A DNA stretch of 64,000 bases from Polytrichum commune (lineage: Eukaryota; Streptophyta; Polytrichopsida; Polytrichales; Polytrichaceae), in contig OX485806.1 in NCBI GenBank assembly GCA_950295325.1, positions 31,496,001-31,560,000 of the forward strand, read 5' to 3'. A program made the position numbers and the translations under genes. Positions 11,401 through 21,991 of this stretch are shown one piece after another (the stretch's first letter is position 1; every line of letters starts with the position of its first letter). The notes under the pieces were generated by a model. That model was not told the origin of the DNA and did not search any database. It worked only from the letters and a program-made list of their open reading frames with translations.

Positions 11401-14400
11401 TGGTGGGAGTCGTCCATCCCGAAGGTCAAAGGGTTGTTATAGATTCGGGCTCGGGAAGTCTAGGTCCTAATTTTTACAATTATGGGGATAATGGGGATTA
11501 TGCCCAATGGCTAAGGGAGTACCCCGAGTCCGAGGTTGATGTAATGGTTACATTTCACCAAGTAGGCTTAGGGAGTGAATTTCCTAGTGTTAGTTTAGGA
11601 GAGGGCTCATTGTTGGAGCCATGTGAGGTGCTCACCGAGGAAGAGTGGGTTAGCGGTGGGTTAACACCTTGGGTAGATGACGTGGAAGAGGGTGAGGTTA
11701 GTTTAATTCATGTAGATGGGACTCAAGAGGAGGATGTGATTATTGAGTCATCGAAATTGGAGGAGCCTTTACATTTCAAGACCACGTCTACGGGGATAGT
11801 TGTAGGTCAAGATGTGAAAGATTACCCCAATGTGCCTTCCGATTGGTATCGGAACAAAGAGGAACAAGCACATGTGTCGGAAGCGGATTGGCGGTACGTG
11901 GATGTGAAATTAAAGAATGGAAAAACCCGACAAATGAAGATGGGCTCCAAATTGGGGGAGAAAGAGGTTAGGGAGTATAGCAATTTGGTGGATGAGTTTA
12001 GTGATACTTTTGCATGGTCCTACGATGAGCTTAAGGGAATTCCTAGGGAAATGGTAGAGCACCGGATTCCTTTAATTCCGGGGGCGAGGCCAATTAGACA
12101 AAAGGAGAGGAGGATGAATCCTCAATTGCAATTGTTGGTGAAAGCGGAATTGGAAAGGTTATTGAAGGCCGGGTTTATCAAGCCGGTGGAAATCACGGAT
12201 TGGGTTTCTCCTATGGTCTTAGTAAAGAAAAAAAATGGGAAATTAAGGGTTTGTGTCGACTATAGGAAATTGAATTCGTGCACACAAAAGGATCACTTCC
12301 CCTTACCTTTTATCACCTTGTTGCTTGAGGAGGTTGGAGGTCATTCGCGATATACCTTTATGGATGGGTATGCGGGTTATAATCAAATTTCCATAGCCCT
12401 CCAAGATATCCATAAAACGGCTTTTACTACACCTTGGGGTACTTTTGTGTGGGTAGTGATGCCATTTGGGTTATGTAATGCCCCGGCTACTTTCCAACGA
12501 TTAGTAATGTATATCTTCACCGACTTGTTGTTCAAATCCATGACCGTCTTTGTGGACGATTTTAGCACACAAAGTAATGTGGATGATCACCTACATTGTG
12601 TTAGGGAGGCATTGGTTAGGTGTAGGAAGATGAGGTTAGCATTGAACCCGGATAAGACATTTTTGGGAGTGAATAAGGGAGTGTTGTTGGGTTATGTTGT
12701 TAGTGAGAAAGGTAGAAAACCCGATCCGGATAAGATTGCGGCCATAAGCGACTTGGCAACTCCAACCAATTCCAAGGGGATCTCTAAGTTGTTAGGACAT
12801 GTGGGATGGTACCGGGAACTTATTCCTAATTTTTCAAAGATAGCGGTGCCCATTACCCATTTGCTCAAAAAGGATGTCAAATTCGAGTGGACGGATGCTT
12901 GTCAAAAAGCCTTTGAGGAATTGCGGGATAGGTTGAGCACCTATCCGGTGTTGATACCACCCAATTGGGGTAAACCTTTTCACGTCTATTGTGATGCTAG
13001 TAATGTGGCAATAGGGAGTGCGCTTTGTCAAGCAACGGGAGAAAAAGAGAAGGATCAACCTATAGCTTATGCGAGTAAGCAATTGACCCCCGCCGAAAGA
13101 AACTACTCTACAACGGAGAGGGAGTGCCTAGCCATGGTGTTTTCCGTTAAAAAGTTTAGGCATTACCTCATGTGCAACCCGGTTGTATTTTTTGTTGACC
13201 ACATGGCTATCAAGTATCTAATTAACAAGGCGGAGTTAAGTGGTAGGTTAGCTAGGTGGGTTTTGTTATTAGAAGAATTCGACTACACGGTGGAATATAA
13301 ACCGGGTCGTATGCATTTACAAGCGGACCACTTGTCTAGGTTGTCGGAGGAGATAGGAAAAAATCCGGTAAATGATATGTTAGTAGATGATAGCCTCTTT
13401 GTGGTCACTTCTACACCGGAGTGGTATGCGGGCATAGTGGAATTTCTAACAACCCACAAGTTGCCCAAAGAGTGGACAAAAGAAGAGAGAAGGAAGGTGA
13501 GGGTAAATAGTAGGCAATTTGTTGTAGTGGGCCATAGGTTGTTTAGAAGGGGGTCCGATGGTATTTTACGACGATGCGTGTCAAAAACGGAGGTTGAAGC
13601 GATTTTAATCGCTTGCCACGATAGCGCTTGCGGCGGTCACTTCTCGGGTCAACTCACCGGGCAAAAAATACTTAGAGCGGGCTACTTTTGGCCTACACTA
13701 TTTAAGGACGCCCATGACTATGTAAGGAAATGCGACGCTTGCCAACGGTATGCCCGAGACGACCTTAGAATGGAGATGCCTTTACATGTATCATTACCCT
13801 TAATTCCTTTCGAAAAATGGGGCATCGACTATGTGGGTGAGGTCCATCCCCAATCTTCAAAAGGAATGAAATATATTGTGGTGGCAACCGAGTACCTCAC
13901 CAAGTGGGCGGAAGCCAAAGCGGTGAAGACCGACACGGCGGAACACGCGGCAACATTTATGTACGAAAACATAATTTCGCGGTTCGGGGTGCCGAAGATC
14001 CTAGTAAGCGATAGGGGTACTCACTTTTTGAATGACTTGATTCGAGAGATGACAGAGAAATTTAAAATTGATCACCGGAAGACTACTCCCTACCACCCAC
14101 AAACCAATGGACAAACGGAAAGGGTTAACGGAATTTTGGTGAGTATACTACGCAAGACGGTTATAGACTCGAAGCGGGATTGGGATACGAAACTAACGGC
14201 GGCACTTTGGGCATACCGTACAACCTATAAGGTAACTACGCGTGCTACACCATTTTCCTTAGTCTATGGTCTTGAAGCGACACTACCAATCGAATATGAA
14301 GTCGAGTCACTTAGGGTGGCCGTGAGTACGAGACTTACCGAAAGTCAATCCTTACGAAATCGACTAACCGATTTGGAAGCACTTGACGAAGGGAGGAGAA

Positions 14401-14669
14401 TGGCGGCTCAACATATTGAGGCAATCCAAAGAAGGAGAAAGATTACTTTCGACAAACGACATAAGAGAAGGGCCCTAACACCGGGAATGATGGTCATGAT
14501 TCAAGACGCACGAAAGCTTGAATTTCCGGCGAAATTCAATGCGGTATGGTTAGGACCTTACCTTGTCTATGAGGTCTTTCCTAATAATTCAATTCAATTG
14601 GAAACGTTGAATGGTGAGCTCTTTCCTACCCGTACATCGGGAAGTAGATGTAAGGAGTACCGAGCTTGA
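8430..14669 (+). CDS. Gag-pol polyprotein, complete, 2079 aa
   Basis: A single frame encodes the whole polyprotein. The ATG at 8430 follows a short overlapping ORF from ATG 8425. Approximate domain positions are: proline-rich linker 109-125, retrotransposon gag 150-300, zinc knuckles 432-446 (CVQCGQPGHTRQFC) and 516-530, aspartic protease with DGGSS near 851, RT from about 1230 with FVDD near 1373 and MPFGLCNAPATFQ before it, RNase H near 1519 (YCDAS), integrase zinc finger near 1728-1770, and a D-D-E core (GIDYVG near 1798, SDRGTHF near 1859, TERVNG near 1895). A GPY-like end follows and no chromodomain is seen. The FMDGYAGYNQI segment fits OTA-type, not chromovirus, elements. The protein is intact and would copy and integrate the element. 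Confidence 0.96.
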   Translation: MQGRTRSQKPSLIVGLEKSTRKRRSSKISDRLEQDNVRIESCLNVEPRTRSILDTLELGAQLEEEITPSKLSGETSSENYTLREEFPVEVDRGLLNSSPVTMAEERGMDPPPIPPIPPIPPIPPIDPLVRPRGLPIVVPQNLAAMDMPSHLPKFYGTKDEDPSRHMERYIERLASFLITDPGYWLVWFPTTLEGEAYEWYRDHAEGHFRGWEQLQREFLNEFRPEVGQSTALRALSSLKQGREEEISAYIRRFDLVCTRFVGTMLNDDTLKQFFIQGFFKSGTIRGVLERNPLTLADAKRAARDIENLDKDHERLWRREDELIPQFIPIRPRVVTVEPAKYENQIPYAIVDTGPRPLAVREPAPLLALPAPRTDPHLEEVERRLGASQLGFQEAMIKQMQSLTDQMSLMIRSQQPGPPPPVESGRHSSGLWCVQCGQPGHTRQFCRSGQNRDQRGNGNPPQQNQRGQAPPHYGNGSNRGPQPRGQGGQNLEKKEFHPFCGRWHAQGQCWSEGQEFNCSNCGGSHPSDTCRQPDKIINVPYPVANPQQQARDNMRGARPQGVPANELRPPNLYYDHSNARQTFHPPAGLQTTTGYIPIQNRQGVPPNGSNGRQAPPTDPGPSNSQDVRFMDGVLEATCDDMLPLPTRIGEEQSQWPPHTNAITYELVKGKGVVEEAPALAVTTRARRGDAPLEVGIGEQGNYSSDEEINLSELDRVARRATKDVERENIILQDRERTNAVHDLDNSDVGEWEGPGVPVDEFDVVGNSKVERSTGYDLWADLSTLKADITFGQLLEISPTARKTLKEGMPVHKRMRKVKAKIAARIQSQGGRDVKAIEIEVVIVDKVVPNVLVDGGSSLNILPEDTMKKLGLGLTGPSPLVINMANQSSTTPLGMIKDCRMTTGGEEYLVTFHVIKMHSNKDTFPILLGRPWLRMANAMVNWGGPKPSITYGPEGNRVIVSIGSLEGWMKKEMYLPLETEIDDLNENEIGKALVGVVHPEGQRVVIDSGSGSLGPNFYNYGDNGDYAQWLREYPESEVDVMVTFHQVGLGSEFPSVSLGEGSLLEPCEVLTEEEWVSGGLTPWVDDVEEGEVSLIHVDGTQEEDVIIESSKLEEPLHFKTTSTGIVVGQDVKDYPNVPSDWYRNKEEQAHVSEADWRYVDVKLKNGKTRQMKMGSKLGEKEVREYSNLVDEFSDTFAWSYDELKGIPREMVEHRIPLIPGARPIRQKERRMNPQLQLLVKAELERLLKAGFIKPVEITDWVSPMVLVKKKNGKLRVCVDYRKLNSCTQKDHFPLPFITLLLEEVGGHSRYTFMDGYAGYNQISIALQDIHKTAFTTPWGTFVWVVMPFGLCNAPATFQRLVMYIFTDLLFKSMTVFVDDFSTQSNVDDHLHCVREALVRCRKMRLALNPDKTFLGVNKGVLLGYVVSEKGRKPDPDKIAAISDLATPTNSKGISKLLGHVGWYRELIPNFSKIAVPITHLLKKDVKFEWTDACQKAFEELRDRLSTYPVLIPPNWGKPFHVYCDASNVAIGSALCQATGEKEKDQPIAYASKQLTPAERNYSTTERECLAMVFSVKKFRHYLMCNPVVFFVDHMAIKYLINKAELSGRLARWVLLLEEFDYTVEYKPGRMHLQADHLSRLSEEIGKNPVNDMLVDDSLFVVTSTPEWYAGIVEFLTTHKLPKEWTKEERRKVRVNSRQFVVVGHRLFRRGSDGILRRCVSKTEVEAILIACHDSACGGHFSGQLTGQKILRAGYFWPTLFKDAHDYVRKCDACQRYARDDLRMEMPLHVSLPLIPFEKWGIDYVGEVHPQSSKGMKYIVVATEYLTKWAEAKAVKTDTAEHAATFMYENIISRFGVPKILVSDRGTHFLNDLIREMTEKFKIDHRKTTPYHPQTNGQTERVNGILVSILRKTVIDSKRDWDTKLTAALWAYRTTYKVTTRATPFSLVYGLEATLPIEYEVESLRVAVSTRLTESQSLRNRLTDLEALDEGRRMAAQHIEAIQRRRKITFDKRHKRRALTPGMMVMIQDARKLEFPAKFNAVWLGPYLVYEVFPNNSIQLETLNGELFPTRTSGSRCKEYRA

Positions 14670-14730
14670 CTAGGCAACTTACCCTTGGAGCAAGAGATGT
14701 TTGGATTCATCCCCCGATGGTCGCCAATTA

Positions 14731-16785
14731 TGTGAGCCCAAAAGGGTGCCCACATTTAGTCTTAGACCCTTGAAACGTTAGTTGATGCACTTTGAAGTAG
14801 CATGTTACTTCACAAAAATATAAAAAGAGTGAAATGTTAGTCTTAGAAGTACCATGTTGTAAGAGGCTAGGATGTGAGTTGTTATTGTGTTTTTACCTTC
14901 GGAAGGATTTGAATGAATGAGGATAGGTAAGGAGAACTTGGATTGAGTAGTTAGTGAGTAGGCTAGTACAAATGGATGGAGACAACCAAAGTGACTCAAG
15001 AGGCAAGTGCATTCGAATTGGGATGAATGGAGGATCACATGGAGCGCACAAGTGGACCACCTCATCATGGCCACTTAATGGGGAAGGCCCAAGGAAGAAT
15101 GCAAGGTGGAGGATAAGCAAATTCTCAAAGCACCAATCAAATCACGAGTTAAGCATCGTGGTTTGAATTAAGTGGTGAGCGACGATTTGGGAAAGTAAGG
15201 GGAGAAAGTTATGGCGGCGGAAAGCGAAGGAGGCTAAGTTTGGGTTGAAGCATCCCAAGTTTGGTAAAGTGTGGTAGATAGAAAGCCAAGGCTAGTTAAA
15301 TGTTCGAATTAGGATCCTTGTTGATCATTTGAGGGAGGAAGGCTTAGAAGATAGGATTGGCGCCTACTAAGTAGGAGGAAATCTCAAGGGCTTATCGTGA
15401 GCCTTGAGGGTGCTCACCCCCTCAAGCTTACTATATAATCCCTCATTCTTCCCTCACTCATCCTCTCTTTCCTTTGTGCTCCAAGGCACCCCACGAGTTA
15501 TAAGTGTGGGTGTGGGAAGCCATATTGGAGCACATGTGTGTGCTTAGTTTTTAGTTTGAGAGCCAAGGCTTGTTAGCCTTGAAGAGGGCTTGACCTCTTG
15601 GTAGAATTAGTGTTGACGTGAAGGATTTTAAAGTTAATTCATGATTCCAATTTGTGGTACTTAAAGTTCATGTTTTGAATACACGTGGTTGCAAGTTCCA
15701 TGTTTAAGAGTTGAGCACTTGATGTTGTGATGAGTGCAAAAATATACTTGTGTGGATTAGTTAGTCTTAGTGAAGTTAGGAAATTCTCTCTCCCCCTCTC
15801 CTCTCTAGGATTTTAGGATTTTAGGATTAGAGAAGAATTGTGTGATTAGAAAGGGGTTGTTAGTAGAATTAGGGAAATTAGGTAGGAAGATTAGTTAAGG
15901 GCTTGAATAATTAGTGAGGTAGTTGGGGATTACAACTACAAAGTTGTGGGTTCATGAAGGACCTGGGTTTATGAAGGACCTGGGTTTGTTTAGTTAGAAG
16001 CTAAGGAGCTGGGTTCATGAAGGAGCTGGGTTTATGAAGGAGCTAGGTTTATGTAATTAGAAAGTAAAGAGATGGGTTCATGAAGGAGCTTAGTAGATAG
16101 CCTACCTAATTAGCTCATAGACAAGTAGTTAGTTACATTATGCTAGTTAGTGTTATGTGTGGCTTTCACAAGTAAATGTATTTGAGATTGACTATAGAGA
16201 ATAGTGTTTTTTTAACACTTGCATCCTCTCTTTAAAAATAAACCACGTGCACAAATTAATGGAGAATGTGGAGCACTCTCGCGATGGCAAGACAAAGGAA
16301 GCAAAGACCAAAGGTGCGAGGGAGAGATTGACATAAGTCACATAAGTATTTCTTAATACTTAAAGGCTTATGTACGGTATGGAGACACCAAGTGAGACCT
16401 CTTATAGTAGCGATACGGAATACACAAGTGATAGTTCAAGTGGTAGTATAGAGTCAACGGCACGGACTCCATTTAGGAGAGGGATATCCTTAAGGGCTTG
16501 TGTAGCTAAAGCAGCCGGATGGACGTTAGAAGCAAACAAAGACAAAATAGCACCCGAGCATAAGGAGGTTAAAATAACATAGTTAACTTGTGCATTCTCC
16601 ACATACGTATTGAAATCGTACATTGAGTTGTTAAAAGTGAAATTCCAGTTAAATCCAAGACCACTTGAAGGGTGAACCTTGCACTATGGACTCATCCAAG
16701 TCCAAATCCAATACCGCGGAGGAATGTGAGCCCAAACCCACTACTCGGACTACGGACGCTTAAGGGTGGGGGGTTTGGCCTCACA
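14731..16785 (+). repeat. 3' LTR of the Ty3/gypsy element
   Basis: This is the second copy of the 2055-bp LTR, ending GGCCTCACA at 16785, after which unrelated flank begins. It carries the same TATA-like box (15430-15439) and the same 70-codon ORF (16370-16582) as the first copy. No differences from 5409-7463 were noticed by eye. Confidence 0.9.
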
Positions 16786-18180
16786 GTCTTCTTAATTAGG
16801 GGAGTGGCTAGATTGATTAGGCAGAAGAGAGGTAGGCAGGTAGGACTTAGGAGTTTTTGAAGACGATTAATAAAATTTTCCTTTGGTAGTGTCAGCGGAA
16901 AACCCGGATCTGGATCCGAGAAATCCGGGAGACCGGGGGTAGTTAGGGTTTTCTTGAGCGGCGGCCGCTTGGGCCGCCGCCCTCAGTTTAGGGATTTTTG
17001 AGCCTCTACTTAAGGCTGAATAAGGAGCTTGGGGGGGGTTCCTTCTCCATTGTTGTATTGTGGTTACTCCTACCCCGAATAAATGTCTTTGCTTCTCACC
17101 CCTTGACTTCTCTTGATTGATGTGTGTGTGAATGACCCGGAGATCGTTAGTGGAAGAGAAAGGGAGGGCATGAATGATAGGAGTCCCGGATAGGACATGA
17201 GAGAGGAGACCCGGATCAGATCCGGTTACCGCCTTGTAGATCCTCTTTGAGTGTAGTGGGAGGGAAACCTCACTAATCCGGTAGGTTGGGTAACGTCTAG
17301 GTGGGATAGCCGCTGGGAAGATTGGGTGAGATCCGGAAGGAATCCGGACTTACGCCAATCTGATCTTCTGAAGAGGTCCCACCGTCCTTAGACGGACCTG
17401 CCCGGATTAGTGGTACAGATCGCCTAGTTATCTCAGATTGAGTAGAATCCAAGGTAAAGGTAGCCGGACAGATCCGTCGGACGGAGAAGGAGAGGTCCGG
17501 ATCAGTAAGGATTCCGATAGGAGGCCACCTCCGGAGTGCAGTAGGAAGAGATCCTCATTGTTCCGAATGCCTAGGTAACGTCCATGTGAGATAACCGTCG
17601 TTAGGACTGGGCAAGATCCGGAAGGTGCCGGACTTACGCCATCCGACCTTCTGAAGAGGTCTCACAGTCTTTGGACGGGGTAATCCGGAAAGTGGTACGG
17701 GTCACCTACTCATCCCGTCGAGTTAGATCTCCGGTTGGAATCCGGACTCCTCTGGCCACTTTGGTCCCAAGAAACAATCCAGATCTCTCTGCGTGACCTG
17801 CCAGGACGGACCTGATCAATCCGGATTGGTTGTGAGGGAGTTTCCGGATTCTAACCTTATCAAGGACGTCTTCACCGGAAGAAACCAATTATTCTAGAGG
17901 GTAGACGTAAAGGGGTGGGTAAGTATTATAAAGAGGACCTAGAAATAACATCCGGAGAGGTACCCTCCGGAAAAAGGCTAAGAATGTCCCCAAAGACCAA
18001 ATATTCGGAAATTAGGATTTCCGGAAATTTGGCTAAGGAAGAAGAAATAAGCAGGTACGGAGAGTTTTAGACCTCCTACACTTCACAGAATCCCTGGACG
18101 ATACTAAGGTCACCCGGAAATATCCGGATTTGGCACAAAAACCCGCCAATCCGGAACTTTTGGTGTTCGCGTGTCCCCAC
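16786..18180. repeat. Diverged CCGG-rich repeat segment, probably old TE or LTR remnant
   Basis: No convincing coding frame is present. The text is dense in AATCCGG/GATCCGG words. A ~200-bp unit occurs twice in diverged form (about 17210-17430 and 17515-17720), sharing AGATCCGGAAGG, CGGACTTACGCCA and TTCTGAAGAGGTC. A short GC-rich hairpin lies at 16958-16980 (9-bp stem, 5-base loop). The segment ends where transposase homology begins at about 18180, so it truncates that gene. Its class is unknown. Confidence 0.5.
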
Positions 18181-19324
18181 AAGTTCCAATGTGGATGCAC
18201 GCTCTTGTGTGGTTGTTTTTGCCAGCAACATAATAAATTTTCGCTCCACATGTAGCAATACATGTTGGGGGTTCTTTATATACCTTGCAAACAAGCGTAG
18301 AGTCAGGTGGGGGCGCTTGATCCACTACAAAGGCTTGGAGGGTACAACCTTCAAACTCTGTCTCGTTGACTTCGAAAATACGAGGTCGGCGGATCAAATA
18401 TTTGCACTCCTTGTTGTTGCAACGCAGGTATCCAACGCAGGCGGAAGAACGGAAGGACAAACCAAAGTCGTTTGTGATGTTGGTGGTGATGGTCTTCGTC
18501 CACACATGGCCGTCGTAACGCTTGTCCATTCCCTGCATTGACTTGGCCTGTGACCGTGCGGCCGTGTCACTAGTGGGTGGCAACTCAAATATGACGACAC
18601 CATCGAACACAGCAGGAAGGTACTCTACTCTCTCGTGTCTAATCACTGAGTAATCTATTTTTTTTAGAATATTTTTTTTTCCCGGCCTTCCTGCAAGTTG
18701 TTTTAGCAATGGAAATATGCTAACAGTCTCTTGGGACAAAGGATATACTTTAGGAGCATTCCCACTAACTATAACCTGAGGCGGGGGCTTGGTGGGACTG
18801 CCTTCTTCATCTGAAGAAAGTGTAATTACAGCCTGAACTCTAACGTTTTCTACAATTGGCGTGTCGAGACCGGGCTCGAGCTTGACCTTCACATCACGTG
18901 GCAGAGGAGTTTGAATGGTGCACGTAGAGGAATTACGAGGAGTGAGGATCTCAGTAGACGCAGCCATCTGAGAATCAATGAGGCCATACACTCGGTAACT
19001 ACCTGGAGGAAGACTCCAAAACAAGTTATTGTTCTCATCTCGCTGCGATACTCGACCAAGGGTGTGTGTAAGTTCTGACGTGACAACATCAAAAATATCC
19101 TCGTCAACAATAATAGTGTCCTCTCTGAAGCCGAACCGAATACTCAGACGTTGGGACGTCACGTAAGCTAGACCGTCCTCTTGCATCTGAAAGGTAAGTG
19201 GGACTCTCACACCATCTGCATAGAGGACAGCCAACCCCAAGTCTCCAATAGCAGGAATATGAGCCATGATGAGGGGAATGAGCCCTTGCGGCAAGATGGA
19301 AATATGAAAGAGGATTCTAAACAT
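18181..19324 (-). pseudogene. MULE transposase, N-terminal part, truncated (copy 1)
   Basis: The product aligns with the transposase of element A (38547-42291): MFRILFHIS start, the ~115-residue N-terminal domain ending TEILTPR, then the zinc-finger region with YLRCNNKECKYLIRRPR and a following Cys pair in which one Cys is Tyr (CKVYKE). The frame is open through the A-rich stretch that is frameshifted in element A. Homology stops after RACIHIG, where the CCGG-rich segment begins. The DDE core, SWIM finger and end are missing, so this copy cannot encode a working transposase. Confidence 0.85.
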
Positions 19325-19807
19325 TGTGGGCCATCTATATATTACAAATGGGCTGACAACGACAACGACATGATCCACATGATGGATGAACTCTGAACGA
19401 AAGCTTCATTAATATTTTCAATATGGAAACAACCGCCCTTGGGTCTAAAAGTGATGGGTAACGCTGTCACGATATATATAAGTACAGCGTGCAAGTCATG
19501 ATAGACATTCTACTCGACAAGCAATTAAATTTGATTATTTGGCGCCGACTTAAAGCATGATTCATAACTAGGTCTAGAGATAGACTTGACGTTTCAAGAC
19601 AGGAATAGAACGAATGACAAAGACCCAATTGGGCATTAAATATAGGACTGTCCCTCGTGCGAACACTTGTATAAGATCTCGTGATACTCAGCTCCTTTGT
19701 TTTAGAATCATAAGTTATGGACTCTCGAGTGCCGTAAGATGTGTTCGGTTCAAGGGAGGATTTTGGGAGTGTTGGAGTAAACATGCTCTGGAAGGGTGAT
19801 ACCTGAT
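19325..19807. promoter_or_regulatory. Divergent intergenic promoter region, conserved between copies
   Basis: The region lies between the transposase start (leftward) and the small basic ORF (rightward). Several blocks match 37371-37495 of element A in the same relative place: a block around CCTGTCTTGAAACGTCA, GGCGCCAA, a block around AGTAGAATGTCTATCATGAC, and TATCGTGACAGCGTTAC. A TATA-like ATATATAG lies ~25 bp before the transposase ATG. Conservation of scattered blocks in otherwise diverged spacer suggests regulatory sites for both genes. This is inferred; no expression evidence is available. Confidence 0.55.
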
Positions 19808-19990
19808 ATGCAAAATCATATCAAAAGAAGGAAAAAGAGAGGGAAGTTGTATTTTAGTAGCACTAAGGCATTGAAGACAAGTAAAATGGGGAGGAAGAAG
19901 GCACAACACGAAAAATACGAGACAAATGGAATTAACAAAGTTTCCCTCCCAAACGTAGAACATCTTGCCAGAAAGGTGTTCAAGGTAAGG
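19808..19990 (+). pseudogene. Small basic protein, first exon (copy 1)
   Basis: Starting at ATG 19808 the product reads MQNHIKRRKKRGKLYFSSTK and then LKTSKMGRKK. It aligns with element A's 37156-36839 ORF (KRRKKRGKLYF, MGRKK, GINKV). A donor-like G|GTAAGG follows at about 19990. The lysine/arginine-rich start suggests nuclear or nucleic-acid binding. The position, divergent from the transposase, is the same in all three loci. It may be a gene of its own or the first exon of a longer one. This copy loses similarity after GINKV and is probably broken. Confidence 0.5.
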
Positions 19991-20621
19991 GTCAATTTGA
20001 ATTAAAATTGAAAATGCAGTGGAGCAGTTACTTAAGTTAGTCATGATCATATGCCAATCCAAATTAGATATATTAATAACAAACATGAGGCTGGATGCCG
20101 AGTGACGTACTTATAAATACACCAGAGACCACGTGAACCATTTAGTGGATATAAGGGACACCCTAAAGTAAAGTGTTTCTTTTGGAGTGGAGGATTGAAA
20201 TGGGCAAAGGAAGAGCATTAACCTTTAAGGAGAAGCTAGAATAGGTTAGTTTAGTTGGAAGAGTATCGTCAAGGTATGGCTATACAGAATATTTCTTCCA
20301 ATTAGTTTAGTTTGAATTATATATTATCATTTGTACTATCATTTTTATTTTTATAAAACATGATATTCTTCATTTTTAGATTACTTCTGGATTATTTCTA
20401 TAAATGTTATTAGACATCCGTGTTCATTCTTTTAATGTTCTTTTTTATGATTCCTTATATGTTTATAGCAACTTGACTGTAATCAAAACATATCGACATT
20501 ATGTGAAAGAGATTATGGGATGGAATATTAGTGTCGATGTAATACAGGCGAGACACATACATTGATAGAGTGATGTTCACATAGGAGGGAAGTGTAGAAT
20601 TTGTGAAGCCGGTTCAATTAC

Positions 20622-20927
20622 ATGACATGGTCCTTGCCGATAGAGTTAGTGAAACCAAAGGCGAAGAGGAGGAGGAAGGCACTTTTCTCAAGCAGGAAGC
20701 AATTAAGGGCATCTAGGATGAGACAACCGAAACAACGATATGATAGCTTAAATTGCACAGTCAAGGCATTGGAATTCTCCCCAGACCGCACACGGTCAAG
20801 GTCTCGTATACGGAGAAGCCAGACTCACAGTGGTGAAGACATTGCTAGCAAGGAAGCTGGAGTGGGTACGACCAGACAAGTGGAGATATCACATGATCTA
20901 TCGAGAATTCGCGAGACCCAGGTATGA
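20622..20927 (+). pseudogene. Second small basic ORF, distant relative of the KRRKKR family
   Basis: The ORF contains KAKRRRKALFSSRKQLRASRMRQ, with the same spacing of basic block, L-F-S-S, K-x-L and S-R-M as the ORFs at 19808, 37156 and 44209. The remainder is Arg/Ser-rich and unlike them. It probably belongs to another relic of the same transposon family lying next to copy 1. Function is unknown. Nothing else is recognised from 19991 to 20621 or from 20928 to 21280. Confidence 0.35.
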
Positions 20928-21280
20928 ACCTCAAGTCGATGTTAACATATATGCACTAAAAATTAAGGGTTGTATTCGTGAGCTAGAGAAGGCAACAAGT
21001 GTGGGCCCGTCGAAGCACTCGACATCACAATGAGACCGTCACAAGTGGAAGGGAACAAGACTGCCGCGGCAGTAGCCTACCATCGTTCCCCGCATTACAA
21101 CGGACCTCTGAACTAGGCTTGCAGGGTTGCAACCACGATTTGGAGCGGGGGAGTGACTCGAGGGAAGAGCAGTGGTCGCCCCGTGGAGAGGTTTGAGGTG
21201 AGAGCCCTGGGGGATGAAATTTGAACCTCGCAAATGACTTTAGATGGCTGGTTTAGGGTTGGCAAAGGGCTCCTTAGTGA

Positions 21281-21340
21281 GGGAGCGACGCTATTTTGCG
21301 AGCAGTGAGCAGTAAGCGGTGAGCGGTGAGCGATAAGTTT
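21281..21340 (+). repeat. Left terminal inverted repeat of the outer element
   Basis: GGGAGCGAC is followed by GCTATTTTGCGAGCAGTGAG and then a run of short GAGC-containing repeats ending GAGCGATAAG. It matches the reverse complement of 56939-56993 over the inner ~45 bp. The outermost bases are less well matched. Confidence 0.75.
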
Positions 21341-21991
21341 TTCTTTTTTTAGTTAAAATAATCGTTTAATGTGCAGGGTATATTAAAAAAATCATTGTTT
21401 TGCAAATATATTTCCAATTATAGTAAATTTTGGGACCTATGCCCGTGGAAAATTCCTCCACAGTGATCGTTGCAAAGTTCTTTTTGCGATGTTTTTAGGG
21501 TTTAGGGAGTCGAAATCAATATTGACAAACATTGTGGAGTATTTCTATGTAGCAAAATTAAATTACATTGGCATCTTTTGAGATCCGTGAGATTGAAGAT
21601 GAATTCAAGAAAAGTGGAGATATCAAACACCTAAGGTTTCTAGACTATCAGAAAGAAAATTAAATGAAGCTTCGAGGTCAACAAAAACGTTGATACATCA
21701 AATACCTCGAAGTGGCCCTTTTAATCTCACTAGTTCATGATTAAAACAGAGGCTGCATACATACATTTCTTTGAGAAGACAATGAACTCAACATCTCTAC
21801 ACAAGATTTTGTGTAATGAAGGAAACAGTAATTGATGAGTATTAAAACTAAACCATTCAAATTCAATACTGTAGCGCCTTTAAAGAGTGACGGTATAAAA
21901 ATACTGCACTTGGTAGTGGCCCTTTCCGTCTCACTACCTCAATTTCATTGATGTGATTGAAATGAAATTACAAGAGTACTTCATCCAAAGC
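21341..21991. other. Subterminal spacer of the outer element, no gene seen
   Basis: A/T-rich non-coding sequence lies between the left terminal repeat and the stop codon of the outer transposase. No ORF of note or repeat was recognised. Transcript end signals are expected here but none was identified with confidence. Confidence 0.6.

Larger units (their letters stand above)
5409..16785 (+). mobile_element. Complete Ty3/gypsy LTR retrotransposon (LTR-internal-LTR)
   Basis: Two direct repeats of about 2055 bp (5409-7463 and 14731-16785) flank a 7267-bp internal region with one gag-pol frame. The LTRs appear identical, which implies a very young insertion or a recombination product. The 3' end is firm because the internal sequence after 7463 and the flank after 16785 diverge exactly there. 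The 5' LTR border is inferred from a TG...CA pair with a 6-bp TGTGAG/CTCACA inverted repeat, because both LTRs in view are preceded by internal sequence. The flank after 16785 begins gtctt; its duplicate would lie left of the window. Confidence 0.9.

Noticed and set aside
18110-18541. Open frames on the + strand over copy 1
   Set aside because: They oppose the transposase homology on the - strand and recur as shadows in element A.
21271-21281. 9-bp target duplication for the outer element
   Set aside because: CCTTAGTGA on the left and TAGGTTCAT on the right do not match convincingly; borders left approximate.
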